NCBI GenBank assembly: GCA_900547045.1
Contig: URFB01000055.1
Span: 1-7,603, forward strand
Source of the DNA: an uncultured Mollicutes bacterium
Lineage (GTDB): Bacteria > Bacillota_I > Bacilli_A > Acholeplasmatales > Anaeroplasmataceae
DNA: 7,603 bases
Direction: 5' to 3'
Shown piece by piece: positions 6,981 to 7,603 of the stretch. Each line of letters starts with the position of its first letter. The stretch's first letter is position 1. Under the pieces are notes generated by a model. That model ran no database searches and was not told where the DNA came from. It saw only the letters and a program-made list of their open reading frames with translations. Both the position numbers and the translations under genes were made by a program.

Positions 6981-7034
6981 AAAAGATGGTATGATTTACT
7001 CTAGTCAGGGTAGATTAAATACCATCTTTTTTTT
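6981..7034 (+). terminator. Intrinsic terminator of the pheST operon
   Basis: AAAAGATGGTAT (6981-6992) is perfectly complementary to ATACCATCTTTT (7019-7030), and the T-run covers 7027-7034. Inside, TTTACTCT (6995-7002) and AGGGTAGA (7007-7014) pair, with two G-T pairs, around an AGTC loop, giving a long two-part stem. It begins 7 bases after the pheT stop. Confidence 0.95.
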
Positions 7035-7051
7035 ATAAATTTATTAATTTC

Positions 7052-7075
7052 GGTTACAAATCGTAACCTTTTTTT
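7052..7075 (+). terminator. Second terminator-like hairpin after pheT
   Basis: GGTTAC (7052-7057), loop AAATC, GTAACC (7063-7068) is followed by seven T residues (7069-7075). It looks like a compact back-up terminator for the pheST transcript. There is no T-run in the opposite direction. Confidence 0.65.
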
Positions 7076-7107
7076 CTTTTTTTCGTTTGTTTTTTTACAT
7101 AAAATGC

Positions 7108-7136
7108 AAAAAATGGCTTAGATAAGGCATTTTTTT
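7108..7136. terminator. Bidirectional terminator-like palindrome
   Basis: AAAAAATG (7108-7115) and CATTTTTT (7128-7135) are perfectly complementary. Inside a single G/G mismatch, CTTA and TAAG flank a GA centre. The T-run extends to 7136 on the plus strand, and the A-run gives a matching T-run on the minus strand. It could stop transcription from both sides. The short GC core makes it moderate at best. Confidence 0.5.
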
Positions 7137-7161
7137 AGTATACGAAACGTAACTTTCTCTT

Positions 7162-7181
7162 TTATAGAATTTATCTATAAT
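7162..7181 (+). promoter_or_regulatory. Candidate promoter -10 with overlapping dyad
   Basis: A perfect TATAAT (7176-7181) lies in the only region that could drive the holin-like gene after the terminators. The -35 is poor: TTTCTC or CTTTCT, 16-17 bases upstream, gives little match. A 6-base dyad, TTATAG (7162-7167) and CTATAA (7175-7180) around AATTTAT, covers the -10 and part of the spacer, so it could be an operator or simply AT-rich chance. Transcription would start at about 7187-7189, exactly at the first strong hairpin of the leader. Confidence 0.4.
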
Positions 7182-7186
7182 AACAA

Positions 7187-7292
7187 CTGTAGGATAAAAC
7201 CTACAGATCCTAATTCCTACCATTCTGCAGAAATGGAATCTCAGATTAATTAGGTGATTATTTATAACATCTATTGAGATTATGATGTTATA
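7187..7292 (+). other. Structured leader upstream of the holin-like gene
   Basis: This gene-free stretch holds three consecutive inverted repeats. Hairpin 1 is CTGTAGG (7187-7193), ATAAAA loop, CCTACAG (7200-7206). Hairpin 2 is CCTAATT (7209-7215) with AATTAGG (7248-7254), enclosing CCATT (7220-7224) and AATGG (7232-7236) around CTGCAGA. Hairpin 3 is TATAACATC (7263-7271), 12-base loop, GATGTTATA (7284-7292), ending 11 bases before the SD. TAGGAT (7190-7195) can alternatively pair with ATCCTA (7207-7212), breaking hairpins 1 and 2. None of these has a T-run after it. I do not recognise a known riboswitch class. It may be a regulatory 5' UTR, a small RNA or a protein-binding array. Confidence 0.5.
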
Positions 7293-7303
7293 GCACAAGA
7301 AAT

Positions 7304-7310
7304 GGAGTGA
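7304..7310 (+). promoter_or_regulatory. SD that decides the TTG start of the holin-like gene
   Basis: GGAG (7304-7307, within GGAGTGA) lies 7 bases before TTG at 7315. No in-frame ATG or GTG exists downstream in the protein, and the nearby ATG at 7320 is out of frame, so TTG is the only sensible start. Confidence 0.7.
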
Positions 7311-7314
7311 TAAT

Positions 7315-7602
7315 TTGGTATGTGCAAATGTTCCTATTATAATCATATGCTGCTATATAATAGGAGAAATCTATAAGGCTATATTTAAAAATAAGCCAAA
7401 GCTATATAAGCTAATTCCTATTATATTACCAATTGTAGGAGGGCTTATAGGGATTGTTATCTATTTAACAAATCCTGAGGAAATATGTAATGCACCCAAC
7501 TTTTGGCAGGCCTTACTTATAGGAATTATAAGTGGAGGCTCATCAACAGGTGCTAATCAAATAATTAAGCAATTATTCAAGGAGAATGAAAAAAATGAAT
7601 GA
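7315..7602 (+). CDS. Small holin-like membrane protein (phage holin superfamily)
   Basis: Holins gather in the cytoplasmic membrane and open it at a set time, letting an endolysin reach the wall. This 95-residue protein has the build of Gram-positive phage holins of the Hol44/holin-5 type. A short first hydrophobic segment (7-18, VPIIIICCYIIGEIY) is followed by a basic loop KNKPKLYK (25-32), a second membrane segment (33-51, with PIVGGLIGIVIYL), an acidic turn NPEE, and a third Gly/Ser-rich segment (63-79, LLIGIISGGSSTGANQ). It ends in a charged tail (KQLFKENEKNE). The IGI(I/V)SG.(A/S)STG.NQ..KQ pattern is what I recognise from that family. It has a TTG start with SD GGAG and a TGA stop. ATA serves 11 of 21 Ile codons, unlike pyk, pheS and pheT, which suggests a separate origin such as a prophage. 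A toxin- or bacteriocin-release permease is an alternative role. Family assignment is from memory of the motif. Confidence 0.75.
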   Translation: MVCANVPIIIICCYIIGEIYKAIFKNKPKLYKLIPIILPIVGGLIGIVIYLTNPEEICNAPNFWQALLIGIISGGSSTGANQIIKQLFKENEKNE

Positions 7603-7603
7603 T
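7595..7603 (+). CDS. Start of a downstream gene, cut by the window end
   Basis: An ATG at 7595 overlaps the end of the holin-like gene by 8 bases and lies 10 bases after AAGGAG (7579-7584). Only three codons (Met-Asn-Asp) are visible. Overlapping starts after a holin usually belong to an endolysin such as an amidase, but nothing in the visible sequence proves this. Confidence 0.45.

Noticed and set aside
7233..7253. Six-codon leader peptide ATG at 7233 to TAG at 7253 in the holin leader
   Set aside because: It has no SD upstream, the start lies within a hairpin arm, and there is no run of a regulatory amino acid. Chance is more likely than an attenuator peptide.
7140..7314. tRNA, CRISPR repeat or known riboswitch in the spacer before the holin-like gene
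   Set aside because: There is no GTTCRANNC T-loop or acceptor pairing, the inverted repeats are not direct repeats with spacers, and I could not match the purine, preQ1, THF, fluoride or guanidine patterns.
7095..7346. 83-codon minus-strand open frame
   Set aside because: It runs through the palindromic terminator and all leader hairpins, overlaps the start of the holin-like gene, has no SD or recognisable motif, and reads as low-complexity His/Phe/Ile-rich sequence.

Overview
The window looks like chromosomal DNA of a low-GC Bacillota (Firmicutes). The evidence is strong AT bias, long AT-rich spacers, AAGGAGG-type Shine-Dalgarno (SD) sites, a T-box leader, and a Firmicutes-style PheS with a CxxC...CxxC cluster. 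The pyruvate kinase and the general style recall Erysipelotrichia or Mollicute-related uncultured Bacilli, but that placement is inference. Stop codons TAA, TAG and TGA all occur and Trp is TGG, so the standard bacterial code applies.

Layout. Positions 1-153 (minus strand, cut by the window edge) hold a piece of the MurG C-terminal domain with no start codon, apparently a 5'-truncated remnant. An AT-rich spacer follows, carrying a promoter-like element facing left and the extended -10 promoter of pyk facing right. Then come pyk (442-1821, pyruvate kinase), an intrinsic terminator, and an RsmF/NOP2-family rRNA m5C methyltransferase (1884-3200) whose SD lies one base after the terminator T-tract. 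A phenylalanine T-box riboswitch (about 3283-3482, own promoter, specifier UUC) controls pheS (3559-4599) and pheT (4601-6973), the two subunits of phenylalanyl-tRNA synthetase.

After pheT three terminator-like hairpins stand in a row (6981-7034, 7052-7075, 7108-7136). They insulate the housekeeping operon from the last segment: a gene-free stretch of about 175 bases packed with perfect inverted repeats, then a small TTG-started holin-like membrane protein (7315-7602). A new gene starts in an 8-base overlap with its end and runs off the window. The holin-like gene uses ATA for 11 of 21 isoleucines, unlike the housekeeping genes, which fits a phage-derived or otherwise acquired lysis-type cassette.

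How it works together: most of the window is ordinary core metabolism and translation. pyk makes pyruvate and ATP at the end of glycolysis, the methyltransferase modifies rRNA, and pheST charges tRNA-Phe under feedback from uncharged tRNA-Phe. The parts that deserve a second look are the structured leader before the holin-like gene, which contains mutually exclusive pairings, the orphan murG piece, and the non-canonical effector site of the pyruvate kinase. I see no CRISPR array, tRNA, rRNA, transposase or defence gene.
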